The notes under the pieces were generated by a model, which had not been told where the DNA came from, did not search any database, and saw only the letters and a list, made by a program, of their open reading frames with translations. A program made the position numbers and the translations under genes. This document shows positions 11,640 to 22,612 of a DNA stretch of 64,000 nucleotides, piece after piece. Position 1 is the stretch's first letter, and the number at the start of each line of letters is the position of its first letter. Source of the DNA: Diphasiastrum complanatum (lineage: Eukaryota > Streptophyta > Lycopodiopsida > Lycopodiales > Lycopodiaceae). The DNA lies in NCBI GenBank assembly GCA_029204225.1, contig CM055092.1, forward strand, positions 12,776,476-12,840,475, given 5' to 3'.

Positions 11640-13181
11640 GACGACAGTCGAAGAGGCACTTAGCCAACCAGACTCTGATCTCTGGAGAGAAGTTGTGGAC
11701 AAAGAGTATTCCTCTCTATTCAAGAACTAGACATGGTCATTAGTCAAAGCTCCTATTGGCTGCAATATCAATGATTGCAAATGGATCTTTAAGATCAAAT
11801 ATAGTGCTAACGGAGCAATTGATCGAAGGAAGGCAAGACTGGTAGCACGAGGATTCACCCAGATATGTCGACTACAATGAGACTTTTAGTCCAATTGTCA
11901 AACATTCGTCGATCTGAATGCTCTTGTCTTATGTTGCAGCTGCTGACCTCGAAGTGCATCAACTCGATGTACAAATAGCCTATCTGAATGGAGTGATACA
12001 AGAAGATATCTACATGATCTAGCTCGAAGGATACATTTTGGAAGGGACAAAGAATCATGTCTGTAAACTCCACAAAGCACTGTACGGCTTGAAACAGTCT
12101 GTAGAGCTTGGTTCCAGAGGATCAACACATTCCTCATTGAACAAGGATTCAAACCAAGCACTAATGATTGCAACGTCTATTCCAAGTCAGTGCAGCAATG
12201 TTTCATTATCATCACCTTATACATGGATGATACATTGCTCTTCATCAACAATACCAATATGATCAAGGATTTGAAACAGATGTTGTTTTTAGAGTTCGAC
12301 ATGACTGATCTGGGTGAAGCTCACTTGTTTGGGAGTTCAAATCCACAGAGACAAAGCAAATCGACTGATTTACACCACTCAACAAAGGTATCTTCACAAT
12401 GTTCTTAGCAGATACAATTTGATAATTGTAAATTAGTTCACTCACCAATGGATCCAGGCCTGCATCTGTCAAAGGAGCAATGTCCCCAGACCAAGCAAGA
12501 AGTGGAGCAAATGAGAGAATACCCTTATCGATCGATACTAGGATCTCTCATGTACGCAATGGTCTGTACAAAACCAGATATCTCGTTTGCTGTAAGCTCA
12601 CTCAGCCAATACATGGCTAATCCTGGCATTACCCATTGGAAGACTCTCATACGAGTCATGAGATATATTCGAGCTACCATGGACCAGTGCATCTGCTATG
12701 GAGATTATCTTCCTCAGATGGTCTTCTTGTCTAAGTTCTCCGAGTACCATGCCAAGGATTTACATTCTTCTTTGATGGCGGTCCTATCTCATGGAACAGT
12801 CGTAAGAAAACTTTTGTCGCACTTTCTTCTATAGAAGCAGAATACATTGCTGCTTCTCAATCTATCAAGAAAGCGTTTTGGTTGGAAAATTTGCTATCAG
12901 ATCTTAATTTGAATCAGTACAGCCCTACAATTTTATTTTGTGATAATCAAAGTGCTATTGCCTTATCGGTCAACCCTAAATTTCACTCTAGGAGTAAGCA
13001 CATTGAAATCGGATATCACTACATCAGGGACAAGGTTCTTGACAAGGAAGTAAACTTAACGTACTACAAAACGCAGGACATGGTTGCAGACATATTCACG
13101 AAAGCACTCAGCTTTAATGCACACAGCAAATTTTGTGCATTGCTTAGTCTAAAGATCAAGGCGTTCACGGATCCAGATTAA
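11640..13181 (+). pseudogene. Copia reverse transcriptase and RNase H of element B
   Basis: The blocks are EPTTVEEALSQPDSDLWREV, CKWIFKIKY, the 'KARLVARGFTQ' region, LHKALYGLKQ, the active-site box YMDDTLLF near 12,220, SLMYAMVCTKPDISFAVSSL, and the RNase H end (LFCDNQSAIALSVNPKFHSR, IFTKALS). They lie in at least five frames with stops at about 11,730, 11,870 and 12,020. The 99-residue tail at 12,882-13,181 is the best preserved part and ends just before the polypurine tract. Confidence 0.88.
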
Positions 13182-13188
13182 GGGGAGG

Positions 13189-14253
13189 TGTTGGATTTGT
13201 TTCCTCTACTCTCCCAAATCCCATTTTTAATCTGCCTCCATTCATGCTGCATAATTACTCGCGTTGTCACGCAGTCTGCATATTAACATGCAAATTCTCA
13301 CAGGCAATGAAAGGACGAAAAGCAAAGGCTGACGACACACCCTCTTCACGCTCACCCCATGCAGCTGCGCTAACAGACTGGACAACGATTGCAGCCACCC
13401 ACGATCTCTTGCAGACATCACATCCACCCTGTATTTTCTTCATCTGCACACTTGTAACATTATGTATATATACATAAGAGAGAGATCAGAGAGCAGGCAT
13501 TAAGAGGTAGAGTATTGGACGATTTAGTCCGAACGAAAGATGAATGAATGAGAGTGTATGTAAATTAGCGTCAGAAGCTTATCAAAAAGATAGACGAAGT
13601 AGATGCCCTGTGCATTGATTCTTTATTGTCAGCAAAAGGTTTCATTCCTTTACAGATTGAATAAGCTTCGTAGGGCATGCGGTTTCGTCCACTATTGTCT
13701 TGTGCTCTACTACATTATTGACATGTATACTTGATATACTTAATCTAATACAGTTCTTTGTTCTGCGTTCAGATTTTTGGTAGTATTGTTATGCTTATTA
13801 TTCACTTTGTCTGACTTTTCCAGTTGCTCATTTTGATAATAGATGACTAACATTTAGTCTTGTCTTTTGCAAATCTTTCGCAACTAATTATCAGTCGAGC
13901 ATAGTCTAGCTCTTCGCGAATCATTCGCAACACATAATTTGTCTTGCTATTCACGACAAATTATTCTTCTGGTGCTTCATTTATTAATGTTTGGCTGCGT
14001 AATCAAGAATGACATTGATTTCCATCACTAACGTTCTGCTCATTCTGATAGGCGTAGTCATGCTTACAAAGAGAGTCGTATAGCTCGTTCCGCTGCGCAC
14101 AAACAATCTCTGTTCGAGTTTGTTTCTCGTTCGAGTTTGTTTCTCGTTTGTGTTTTGTTTCTCGTTTGTGTTCGTCTTACCCCTTTGAGCTAATTTTTCG
14201 TTTCTAGCATATGACACCTTTCTCAACTCTCGTTCATCTCCCTCTCTTCAACA
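13189..14253 (+). repeat. 3' LTR of element B
   Basis: TGTTGGATTTG to CTCTTCAACA, preceded by the purine run aaggggagg. It carries the same TATA-like and TTCGCGA motifs as the 5' copy with scattered substitutions, mostly transitions. Confidence 0.93.
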
Positions 14254-14258
14254 AGGAA

Positions 14259-15180
14259 ATGATCTAGATGGCATCAAAAATGTAAAAATTTCCTTGTCTA
14301 GTGAATTTAAGATGGTAGATCTAGGACTTCTAAAAGTTATACTTGGAATAGAAGTCACTAGAAGTAATGATTTTACTTTCATATGTCAATATAAGTATGC
14401 TAAATCAATCTTAGCAAAATTTGGCATGATTGATTTTAAAGGAGTTGAAACTCCCATGGAACTAAGTGTAAAAGTTTCTAAGGAAAGTGATGAAGCATCC
14501 TTTAAGGACATCACTACCTATAGAATGGTTATTGGTTCCTTGATATACTTAACCATTTCTAGACCTGATCTTAGTTTTTGTGTTGGAAAATTGAGTCAAT
14601 ACATGCAAAGTCCACTAATATGTCATTGGAAAGGTGTAAAAAGGGTGTTAAGTTACATCTCGGCTACAAAAGAATATGGCATAGTTTATAAAAGAACTAA
14701 TATTTGTTTGAGAGCATACTCGGACTCAAGTTTTCCAGGTGACAAGATGGATAGAAGATCCGTAAGTCCTTTTGCTACATTCTTATGTGGAGGAGTCATA
14801 TCTTGGCTTTCCAAAAAGCAAGATACCATCTCTCTTTCATCAACAGAATTTGAGTATAAAGCTATGACAACAACAACAAATGAGATTCTTTGGCTTAAAA
14901 GGCTTTTGGAGGAGCTCCATGTGATCAAGGATGGAGACATTCCATGCATATATTGTGACAATCAAGCAGCTCAACAACTTGCAAACAATCCAATCTTCCA
15001 TGCTCGAACAAAGCACATTGAGATTTCACATCATTGAGTCGTGAGGGAGAAAGTGCAAGCAAAAGAGATCAAGCTTATTCATGTTGCATCATCAGATTGC
15101 ATTATTGATATACTCACCAAGGCATTTCCCAGAGATCCATTTGTAAAATTAAGATTGGTCTTGGAATTATAGATAGATCT
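14259..15180 (+). pseudogene. Reverse transcriptase end and RNase H of element A
   Basis: This continues A's RT after the element B insertion: [99 protein letters not shown] and CDNQAAQQLANNPIFHARTK. The frame is open from 14,294 to 15,037. After a stop at 15,037 the remaining conserved RNase H tail (VREKVQAKEIKLIHVAS) reads on to about 15,170. This is the best preserved protein block of A. Confidence 0.92.
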
Positions 15181-15213
15181 ATGCTAGATTTACCAAGCTA
15201 GATTTTTCAGGAG

Positions 15214-16032
15214 TGTGAAAAATGCAAAAATTATGCTTGGTCAAGGCCAGATCTATGTATATAGGATGATTACACATGTGTGGAGCCTGTTCCCACGTGT
15301 TAAATAAATGTACTTGTCATGTACCATAATCATATAGGTTGTACATTTGATTTAATTCAAATTCTAGTGGCTAAAAAGTCCAAAATCTAGTTTTCTAGTC
15401 ATATGACACATGGCATCAATCAATTGATTGCATGAGCCACATCATTAGATTAGGTGTCACATCCCATGTGTAGAGTTTTGCTCACACGTGCGGAAAAGCC
15501 TGAAGTAGGCGAGGTTTTAACTTCTAGAAGATTTCTTAGTAATTCTCCATATAATAGGAAAATGGACCAAAGGTGCTCAAAATAGAAAGTTTGATCCAAG
15601 TATCAATTTTGCATGATGATTCATCATATGACAAAGCATCCTCACACGTGTGAGATATGATGCATGATCAGTACCACAAGCTCCAAGAAATGTATATATA
15701 GAGGCATATTTGGCCATAATCAATATGAAACACCAATCTTGATTTTGGAAGCAATTTTGTGTCAATCTCTCCATTTGTCTTCAATTGTTTTGATTGATTT
15801 GAGTTTCTATCATAGTGTAACTTGTTTTCAGGCTGGAGGCATACTCTGACAGGTTTTCACACGTGTGAAACCAACAAGTACATTTACCTTCATTGATGAT
15901 TGTTCTTGTTAGATTTTCATGCCTAGAATTGATCTAGATTGATCTACATCTTGTGTAGATTGATAGATCAATTGTATCTAACATGCAATCATTTTAGAAT
16001 CCATTCTTGGTCTTATTTTGCAAAATTCCACA
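15214..16032 (+). repeat. 3' LTR of element A
   Basis: 819 bp, from TGTGAAAAATGC to ATTCCACA, followed by the AGAAC duplication. It has the same palindromic CACACGTGTG motifs as the 5' LTR. The purine tract before it is weak (ttcaggag). Confidence 0.92.
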
Positions 16033-16091
16033 AGAACACGTTAGAATAACATAAGAGGGACAACTATTTGGAGCTCTATCTCCTATGTTTC

Positions 16092-16092
<1 letters not shown>

Positions 16093-16180
<88 letters not shown>
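16093..16180. repeat. Compound microsatellite (TG)n(AG)n
   Basis: About 28 TG units followed without interruption by about 16 AG units, in the first intron of the SDR gene. The CVCVCV/RERERE frame read through it is an artefact of the repeat. Confidence 0.97.
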
Positions 16181-16183
<3 letters not shown>

Positions 16184-16376
16184 TTTTGGTCTATATCCTT
16201 CTACTATTTTTTTAGTGTTTGATGAATGCCAACAACTTGCCTTACTCCTGTAAGTTGATATTTTTTAGTGCTCTGATATCACCATATGTAAGCAGTAAAA
16301 ACCATATACTTAAGGCTTTCTTTATTTGTATATATAATCAGCATCTAGTGACTGATAATGGGTAGAGATTCCATAC

Positions 16377-16700
16377 CAAGATGTCCAAACCTCCATACTT
16401 CTCGTTGAGCCAAGTAGAAAATTTGGAAATAGATTCAGAATGACTTATATCCAACTGGTGGAAGAGCACATTTGTAAGCCCTTCATTAAAGAGGTTCTTT
16501 TGAGCATCCAACCCACGTTTTTCATTGCGTGCAGTCAAAACAACTGTGACTCCTTGTTTAGCTAGCTCTTTTGCTATACCATATCCAAGGCCTTTGTTGC
16601 TACCTGTTACTATAGCTATGGTCTCCTTAGACCACCACTTAAGGTCGCTGTGACAATTCCCCACAATGAAAATGTTAAGACAACTTTTTGTACTTGACAT
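16377..16700 (-). CDS. SDR-family reductase, exon 1 (N-terminal NADP(H)-binding half)
   Basis: It encodes the Rossmann nucleotide-binding start of a plant SDR: KWWSKETIAIVTGSNKGLGY, with the TGxxxGxG loop as TGSNKGLG, then VVLTARNEKRG (the R of the ARN/R site favours NADPH), FHQLDIS (the adenine-binding D) and GGLDIL at the exon end. The donor GTATGG follows at 16,376. The WWS(K/E)ET start is typical of the carbonyl-reductase/salutaridine-reductase-like group. The upstream Met at 16,700 gives about 20 unconserved residues before KWW. A possible acceptor (TGTCACAG) just before CGACCTTAAG near 16,650 means an earlier exon is also possible. No stop or frameshift is visible in the three exons. 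Confidence 0.85.
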
Positions 16701-18500
16701 AATTTGAAACGCTTCACTACGTTGTCTGTTTCATTGAGAGGTAACTAAGCATGCACATGTTATTAGCTTTTGTTAAATAAGTTCTTTCCTTAAGATTTTT
16801 CCATTTACATGGTGAGTTTTTTTTTCCAGATGGACCATCCAATGTTGCACTGTAAACTAGGTAGCAAAGATTAATCTGTAGGAGGAAATGCAGCCCATAG
16901 TTAACGATTAAGTTGGATCCACAATAGATATTTCCAGTTATATAACGAGACCCAAATACAACCAAATACTTACCGTAAGCTTTTTAAGTCCATTAGGTAC
17001 ATGCAGGCTTTTTTTGTTCAATAGTTAGGCACTCTTAGAATCTTGAATGTCTACAAGACTGATATTAAATCTATGATGTACTACAATGTAAATGTTAAAT
17101 TATGTTGAATAGAAATTGATCAGGCCTCCCTCTCTCCCTCTCCCTTGGGAAATAACTTAATGCCACGCAAACAAATCGATCATATTGATATCAAATGCCA
17201 TTTCATCAGAGAAAGTAAAACGAAAAAATCTAGAATTTAAGTAGTGTACCACTGAAGAATTGATTGCCCATAGTTGACAAAAGCTTTAATCAAAGAAAAC
17301 CACGTTCTAAATTCAATTAGGAAAAGCTTCAGGGCGCGACAAGTTGCAACAAAGAGCTGTTTTGAAATTTGAAGGCTGTTAAGAGTGTCACAAGATTGGC
17401 AGAAACTCCAAGCATACTAACATCTAGTATAGTAATAACAGCTAGAAGTCTCACAGCGTGCAGGAATCGCACCTGCCCTGAGGAACGCAGTCTGCATTGG
17501 ATTCGCCATTAGCTTGCGAACCTGCCTGCAGCTGCTGTTCATCGAGGCTGCAACCAAAATTTCTCTCAGCTCTAAGTTGAATTTTCCACAATGTTGTTGG
17601 TAATTACACGCAAAACTTCATTCCTCTCGGAATCAAATCAAATATACACGTATATATGTGCAACATTTAAGCAAAAATGCGATATATAAACGCAAAACCC
17701 AAGTAAGAATACAATCTGTTTGAAGCTATAGCTCCTGAAAAACACACAGCAGCCTTGCAAGCAAGAGCTGCACCTGTTCTGAGGAAGACCCATATGCGCT
17801 TCTCGCTTGATTACGCAGCAGCTTGTGTTAAGAGATACTGCAATGGAGCGGAGCTTCTCCGCAGATATAAGCTGCTACATTTCGAGGAGAAAGGAGCACC
17901 AAGCCTATAACTTCAGATTATCCATAAAAAGTAGAGTGATGAACGAGGGAAGTGCTACGCTGGGGCGATTAGTTTTGGTTATTTTTAAGAATCACGAGCT
18001 CCTCGTGAGAGTCTCACCTCTTGTGTTTTGCAAACCCGCTCGATGTCAGACACGTGTCAACATGCACTTTCTTTTTCCTGCACATTGGTAATGTTTTCTA
18101 TAAATCCCAGGGAGAGAGCTAGGATTGCTGCCTTAAGACTTGATACAAGTACATCCTCTCTTGGAGAGTGTGACCACATGAATAGGCCAATTCGTGGTGT
18201 GTATTAAAGAACCAACATAGGAAAGTGGCTTTTGATGCGACAAATTTGTGGACCAATTTTTGGCACTTCCATTCTTGGCTGTGGTGTGTTTTTGCACAAC
18301 TAGGAAGTGGCTATCTCAACCGACTAATTCTTGGTGCACATCCAAGAACCACATTGAAAAAAGCCTCATGTGGGTAGGCTTAGAGTCTCTCCCATGGTGC
18401 ATGGAGGATGGCCACATGAAGTGTTAATGAGCCCAGTTCTTGATGTAGAGCCACTAAAAATGCTAGAAGAGCTGCACAAACAGTGACAATAATAACGCTA
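16701..18500. other. Upstream region of the SDR gene; no clear gene
   Basis: I see no recognised protein. Two related blocks on the minus strand, at about 17,470-17,500 and 17,770-17,795, share ATGs followed by tCCTCAG[GA][GA]CAGGTGC and could be duplicated upstream exons or untranslated leader. A plus-strand TATA-like 'ttctataaatccc' lies near 18,100 with nothing recognisable after it. The 94-codon frame at 17,807-18,091 has no family features. Confidence 0.35.
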
Positions 18501-18667
18501 CAAGTGCTAGCTAGTTCCTCGATGTGCAAAAGTGAACTTCCTAGCTCTAGTGGCAACCATAAATACTTGGCACACATCCACACATTGTGAATGCTAGAAG
18601 AGTCTCACGTGCATTATGAATGCTAGAAGTGCTAGCTAGTTAATCCATGTGCAAAAATGAACTTCCT
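18501..18667. repeat. Two copies of a 41-bp direct repeat, 126 bp apart
   Basis: aagtgctagctagtt...gtgcaaaa.tgaacttcct occurs at 18,501-18,541 and 18,627-18,667 with a few mismatches. The phrase 'gaatgctagaag' also repeats between them. Its origin is unknown. Confidence 0.75.
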
Positions 18668-18687
18668 TGTTGTGGGGAGCGACCAAT

Positions 18688-19582
18688 GTTGGATTGGTAT
18701 ATAGGTGCCCAACTGGTAGCAACAATGGTATCATACAACATACCCAACTAATATATATTATGTACTACTAGGGTCTAGAGCCGAACCCTCTAGTATTAAC
18801 TATCTTATACTCAATTCATATATGAGCTCGGGAATATTAGGGATTTTTGCCCTATTATCAGTATAGTAATAAGTTTTTCTTGATATCTCAATTTTAAGTA
18901 TGTAGATATCTTTGTTAAAGTGCCCCAAATACATTGATGAGCAGCAACAAATGTTGGCTTCTCCAAATCAATTGCATATTGAATGTGAAAAATGCTCAAG
19001 CCCTTCAAAACATAAATATCACCCTTAAAAAAAGCTAATGATTTGTACGCGACTTTATAATTGGATGTATAAGGAAAGCTCCCTAAGATCCTGCTTACAA
19101 GACAAAACACAATGGAAAACACATTATGGAGCAACCACCCAACCAAGTAGAAGCAACCAATCAACTCTAAAAGCTTCACCCCCAAGCCAAGGAATAAGAA
19201 GCATGAAGATAGAGTGAAACCCTGGCAATGAATCAATGACCACAATGAGGAGTAGTAGGGCGAGTTTGGCCTCAATATATAGAGCCAAAAGCAACCTGGG
19301 CACATAGCCATGCATAGCCCTAAGTTCCCTATACATAGATTCACCTAGAATAGAGTCCTAAGCATGGACCAACTATTCATAGAATTGCTATTGATAACTC
19401 TACACATGCATACACTGTCTCATACCTTGTCTAAACTCCATTTAGTGTGTTTTGGGCCTCACAAAGATATTAGTTACTTTCGGGTCACATCCAATATGAT
19501 GTGGCATAACTAACAGCTTGCTGGAGTGTCGTGTATCCAAGACTAGGAGTATAAATCCTACTTACTGGTCATGGACATAACA
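18688..19582 (-). repeat. Probable LTR remnant on the minus strand
   Basis: On the minus strand a purine tract (aaggagggaaaaa, 19,583-19,595) is followed by TGTTATGTCC, a usual gypsy 3' LTR start, and the stretch can be closed by AATCCAACA at 18,688. About 895 bp. No partner LTR or pol is visible next to it, and the 177-codon minus-strand frame inside (18,811-19,344) has no known domain. The low-coordinate boundary is a guess. Confidence 0.4.
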
Positions 19583-20021
19583 TTTTTCCCTCCTTAAACT
19601 GCTTCTATCCTTAGAAGCTCTTTAAACAGGAAAGAATTACAGTTCCTTTAACTTTCAATATTAATCGAGAAAATCATTATTTTTTATATCAAACAAGTAC
19701 TCAGAGATAAAATCGTTAATCTCTGCTCTGGAGTACAAACTCTAGTTTGAAAAGTACACTAAGAGATATATTTTCTCATACTCAACACAAGTTAGTAACA
19801 TCACCTTCATGTAAAACACTTACATGAAACACTGGGTGAAATAACCTAACTTATGAGATTAAAGTTAAAGAAATAATAAAATGAATATATTTACAGTCTG
19901 AAATTATTTACAACTCTGACAGATAATTTATTAATCTTTCAAGTACAAATATCCTTAGAATCCAAATTCTAAGATATGATAATTCATTCAATTAGAATCT
20001 TTGGGAGAATCATTAAGATAT

Positions 20022-20530
20022 AGAAAGAGCCAATCGAGAGCACATTAAAGCAGCTCAGATACGAATGAAGCAATATGCTGACCAAAAATGGACTTTTCAT
20101 GATTCTGCTGAAGGGGATTATGTATATTTAAGGTTACAACCTTATAGATACACTAAGCTGAAGAAATCTCAAAGCGAAAAGTTGGCTCCCAGATTTTATG
20201 GACCCTTCAAATTTGTGAAGAAGCTTGGGGAGTTGAATTACAAACTGGATCTACCATCAACAACCCGTATGCATCGTGTGTTCCATGTATCTCTTCTAAA
20301 GAGGAGTTTGGGAGAACACTCATCTGCAACTGCTACTCTACCATCGTTGGATCATGAGGGTCATATGGTTCTAGAACCAGCCAACTTGAATCGTTGGATA
20401 TCGGGACAAGGTATTGCGAAATGGGAAGTTAATCAAGGAATATCTAATTCATTGGAAGAATCTTCCCGATGAAGACAATTCTTGGGTCAACAGCTCCTTT
20501 ATTCAAAAGTGGCCATGGCTATTACCATGA
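20022..20530 (+). pseudogene. Chromovirus (Ty3/gypsy) integrase C-terminus with chromodomain
   Basis: It begins abruptly in integrase (ERANREHIKAAQIRMKQYAD), continues through GDYVYLRLQPYRY and the GPY/F module (APRFYGPFKFVKKLG, NYKLDLP, HRVFHVSLLKRSLG), and after a frameshift near 20,420 gives a chromodomain end (KEYLIHWKNLPDEDNSWV, FIQKWPWLLP). This domain guides chromovirus insertion to heterochromatin. Everything upstream of this point is missing. Confidence 0.9.
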
Positions 20531-20636
20531 AGCTGTTGGAAACGACATTCTCCATCGATACAATTTGAAATGCATCCCTAGAGCTACTAGGCGGATGCCT
20601 TCATTTTTGAGGACAAAAATGTTTAAGTAAAGGAAG

Positions 20637-21170
20637 TGTCATGTACTTTTAGTACATCCATGCTTATCAATGCATCTAAATATCCATTGTAAGCGTCGTA
20701 GGCCCAAAAGGAGCTATTAGCCTTAAGAACAAGGCAGTTCCCTCTTTAGGCCCTTCAAAGTAATTAATAAGGATAATAGGCCACTAAGGGCCCAATGTAG
20801 GCTAAATAATGCTTAACAAGGGTTAACCATCCTTCAAGATAGTTATGTTTAGTTAAGTAACAACATTGTCTATAACTAGGCAAGAGACAACAATCTTTGA
20901 ATCTTTTGGCTCATTTGCAAGTGAGAGCTTTTTGCTTCCTCCTTGTGAATATGAGCTATGGGGATTTTCATTGCTAGGTCTCATGTGCCCTATCCACATG
21001 AATCAATGTTCCATTTTCATTTATTGTACTCTTTCTTTCATTGCTACTGCAATTCCATTGTGATCTCATTGTTTCTAGCTTTCTATTGATATGCTATCAT
21101 GAACGTCTTGTTATCTTCTTGTTTCTAGCTTTACTTCATTGCTATTGCTATTAATTTGGGATTTGGCACA
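20637..21170 (+). repeat. Probable 3' LTR of the chromovirus remnant
   Basis: It follows the pol end after 'gaggacaaaaatg...gtaaaggaag' and starts TGTCATGTACTTTTAG, typical of chromoviruses of this kind. The end is uncertain; 'tttggcaca' at 21,170 is one candidate. There is no 5' partner in the window. Confidence 0.45.
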
Positions 21171-21367
21171 TGACATTGCTGAAATATAAAAGGATGTTAT
21201 CTAGTATGTGAGAGCGTGCAACAAGAGTGTTGAGGATGTAGTTGACTACAATAGCAACAAACCTATGAAGACTCAAGCAAAGGATATGAGTAATGCCAAA
21301 TGGCACTCACTTGTTACAATTTTGTTGGGCTTCACTTAGGGAGTTCATTGTGTGGGTTGAGTGTATT

Positions 21368-21517
21368 CCTCACCATGGTTGAGGGTGCAACAAGTCTTAA
21401 TCCTCATCCAACAGTGTGGCAGACAACATCAAATAGAATGTAGTTTCTTTTTAATGTTTGTCTCCAACACAATTGGATGAGGGTGGGGCCATGCATGCAC
21501 CCTCAATCAAGGTGAGG
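21368..21517. repeat. Imperfect inverted repeat (hairpin), arms about 58 bp
   Basis: The left arm starts cctcaccatggttgagggtg and the right arm ends caccctcaatcaaggtgagg. The arms also pair through 'tcctcatccaa' and 'gcagacaa', leaving a loop of about 34 bases. It could be a remnant of a foldback transposon or a small-RNA precursor. No target duplication was identified. Confidence 0.7.
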
Positions 21518-22126
21518 CATAATTGTCCCTTCCAAGGTGCTCAAAAATTATAGTAAACAATCTTATAACATGGTGACCAAGAAAGAGATAAATGACATGG
21601 AGACCCATTTTTATGAATTTATAATTTTTTTATAAAAATGCCAATATCCAAGTCTCATGCACATATGTAAATCTCACATGTGTGGAGCATGTTCCACATG
21701 TGGAGGGTAGGAATAATCATTTTGATTCACTTATGTTGAGTTTAAATAGTCAAAAGGCCATAAACTTGAGTTTTGGGGGTCCTATGCCAAAATACCCCTT
21801 GTACACATGTTAGTTAGGTGATTAGGCCAAAAGTATCTTTGACTTAGCTTGAGGTAGTGTAGGCCTTTGACATTTGGCAGGATGATAGAGGGCTAGTGAC
21901 CTGTCTTTTGATGTTGTAATGTTGTCATGTGACCAATCAAAAGAGAGAGATGCATAGAATTGGTCCAATCATATGTAGGAGGGGACAACTCACTAGACCA
22001 ATCAAATTTTGAGGTGCTATGTAAGAGATTCAATTATTTTACTTGCTTACTACTCCTCTTCGATCTCAAACTACTATTAAAGAGTGAGATCAGCCTTCAG
22101 TTTGTTTTCGGTGTTTTCTCGATACG
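21518..22126. other. Unassigned DNA before element D
   Basis: No gene is seen. The stretch 21,650-21,720 (ctcacatgtgtggagcatgttccacatgtgg) resembles the LTRs of elements A and E ('acatgtgtggagc.tgttccca'), so an old LTR of that group may lie here, cut by element D. Confidence 0.35.
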
Positions 22127-22131
22127 GCACC

Positions 22132-22612
22132 TGTTAAGAATCATATTTGATCTGATATGTTTATTGTAAGCTCAAAATGCAGTATTGTAATTGACTGTAC
22201 ATAACTTCAGTTAATTAGGATTTACAGTTTTTGGTTGTTATCGGAACGTGACCCACTATTGTCATATCAGTCGGGCACTGATCCCGTAGCCGGCTACTTG
22301 GGTTAGCCGAGTAGCCACACATAGGAAGAATTAGCTTGTACATAGTTATTTACAATACTTGCTATACTTGGGGGCATGTCCCAAGTTTGTCGGTCGAATT
22401 TGGCCATATTGGGCCCGACCTTAGTTTGACAGGTGGTAGGCCAATTTTAGGACACCTGCCTTTTCATGCAGATAGTGAATACTCTATATGTACAGTGTTT
22501 CTTTGTAATCTATCAGCTTTTGTTGTGCCATCTTTGAGAGCTTGGGAGGAGTGTTTATGGTGATTGATTATGTGATCTGCATACTCCACTAGATCCTAGT
22601 AGGATTCTAACA
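22132..22612 (+). repeat. 5' LTR of element D
   Basis: Starts TGTTAAGAATCA and ends GGATTCTAACA, followed by the primer site. It keeps about 20 bp ('ctgatcccgtagccgg' region near 22,280) that the 3' LTR has lost. Confidence 0.95.

Larger units (their letters stand above)
8004..14253 (+). mobile_element. Ty1/copia LTR retrotransposon B, nested in element A
   Basis: It is 6,250 bp with LTRs of 1,055 and 1,065 bp and the target duplication AGGAA at 7,999-8,003 and 14,254-14,258. The primer site is TGGTATCAGAGC at 9,059 and the polypurine tract is aaggggagg at 13,180-13,188. Removing B and one AGGAA restores A's reading across [16 protein letters not shown]. All gag and pol blocks are present but each has several stops. 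It differs from A in LTR and protein sequence, so it is a separate copia family. Confidence 0.95.
3637..16032 (+). mobile_element. Ty1/copia LTR retrotransposon A (interrupted by element B)
   Basis: Two LTRs flank a gag-pol interior. The target duplication AGAAC is present at 3,632-3,636 and 16,033-16,037, directly against the LTR ends. The domain order PR-IN-RT-RNase H is copia. Without element B and its duplicated 5 bp the element is about 6.1 kb. Gag has a foreign insert and a frame break, pol has a frameshift near 7,200 and has lost most of the RT core near 7,845, and the RT is then split by element B. It cannot be autonomous. It is related to element E (41,194-44,872), with the same gag start (M[AS]SMGG[FY]LLE[AS]SER) and similar LTR motifs. 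Confidence 0.93.
3394..16376 (-). other. Intron 1 of the SDR gene, about 13 kb, filled by nested retrotransposons
   Basis: The donor is GTATGG after exon 1 (16,376 downwards) and the acceptor is CAG at 3,394-3,396. Of 12,983 bp, copia element A plus its second target duplication takes 12,401 bp. The remaining 582 bp is a normal plant intron length. Element A lies in the plus direction, so it is antisense to the host gene. Confidence 0.8.

Noticed and set aside
16068-16253. Frame with CVCVCV and RERERE repeats
   Set aside because: It is a translation of the (TG)n(AG)n microsatellite.
18811-19344. 177-codon minus-strand frame rich in hydrophobic residues
   Set aside because: It lies in a probable LTR remnant and looks like non-coding T-rich sequence translated; no family or signal peptide pattern holds up.
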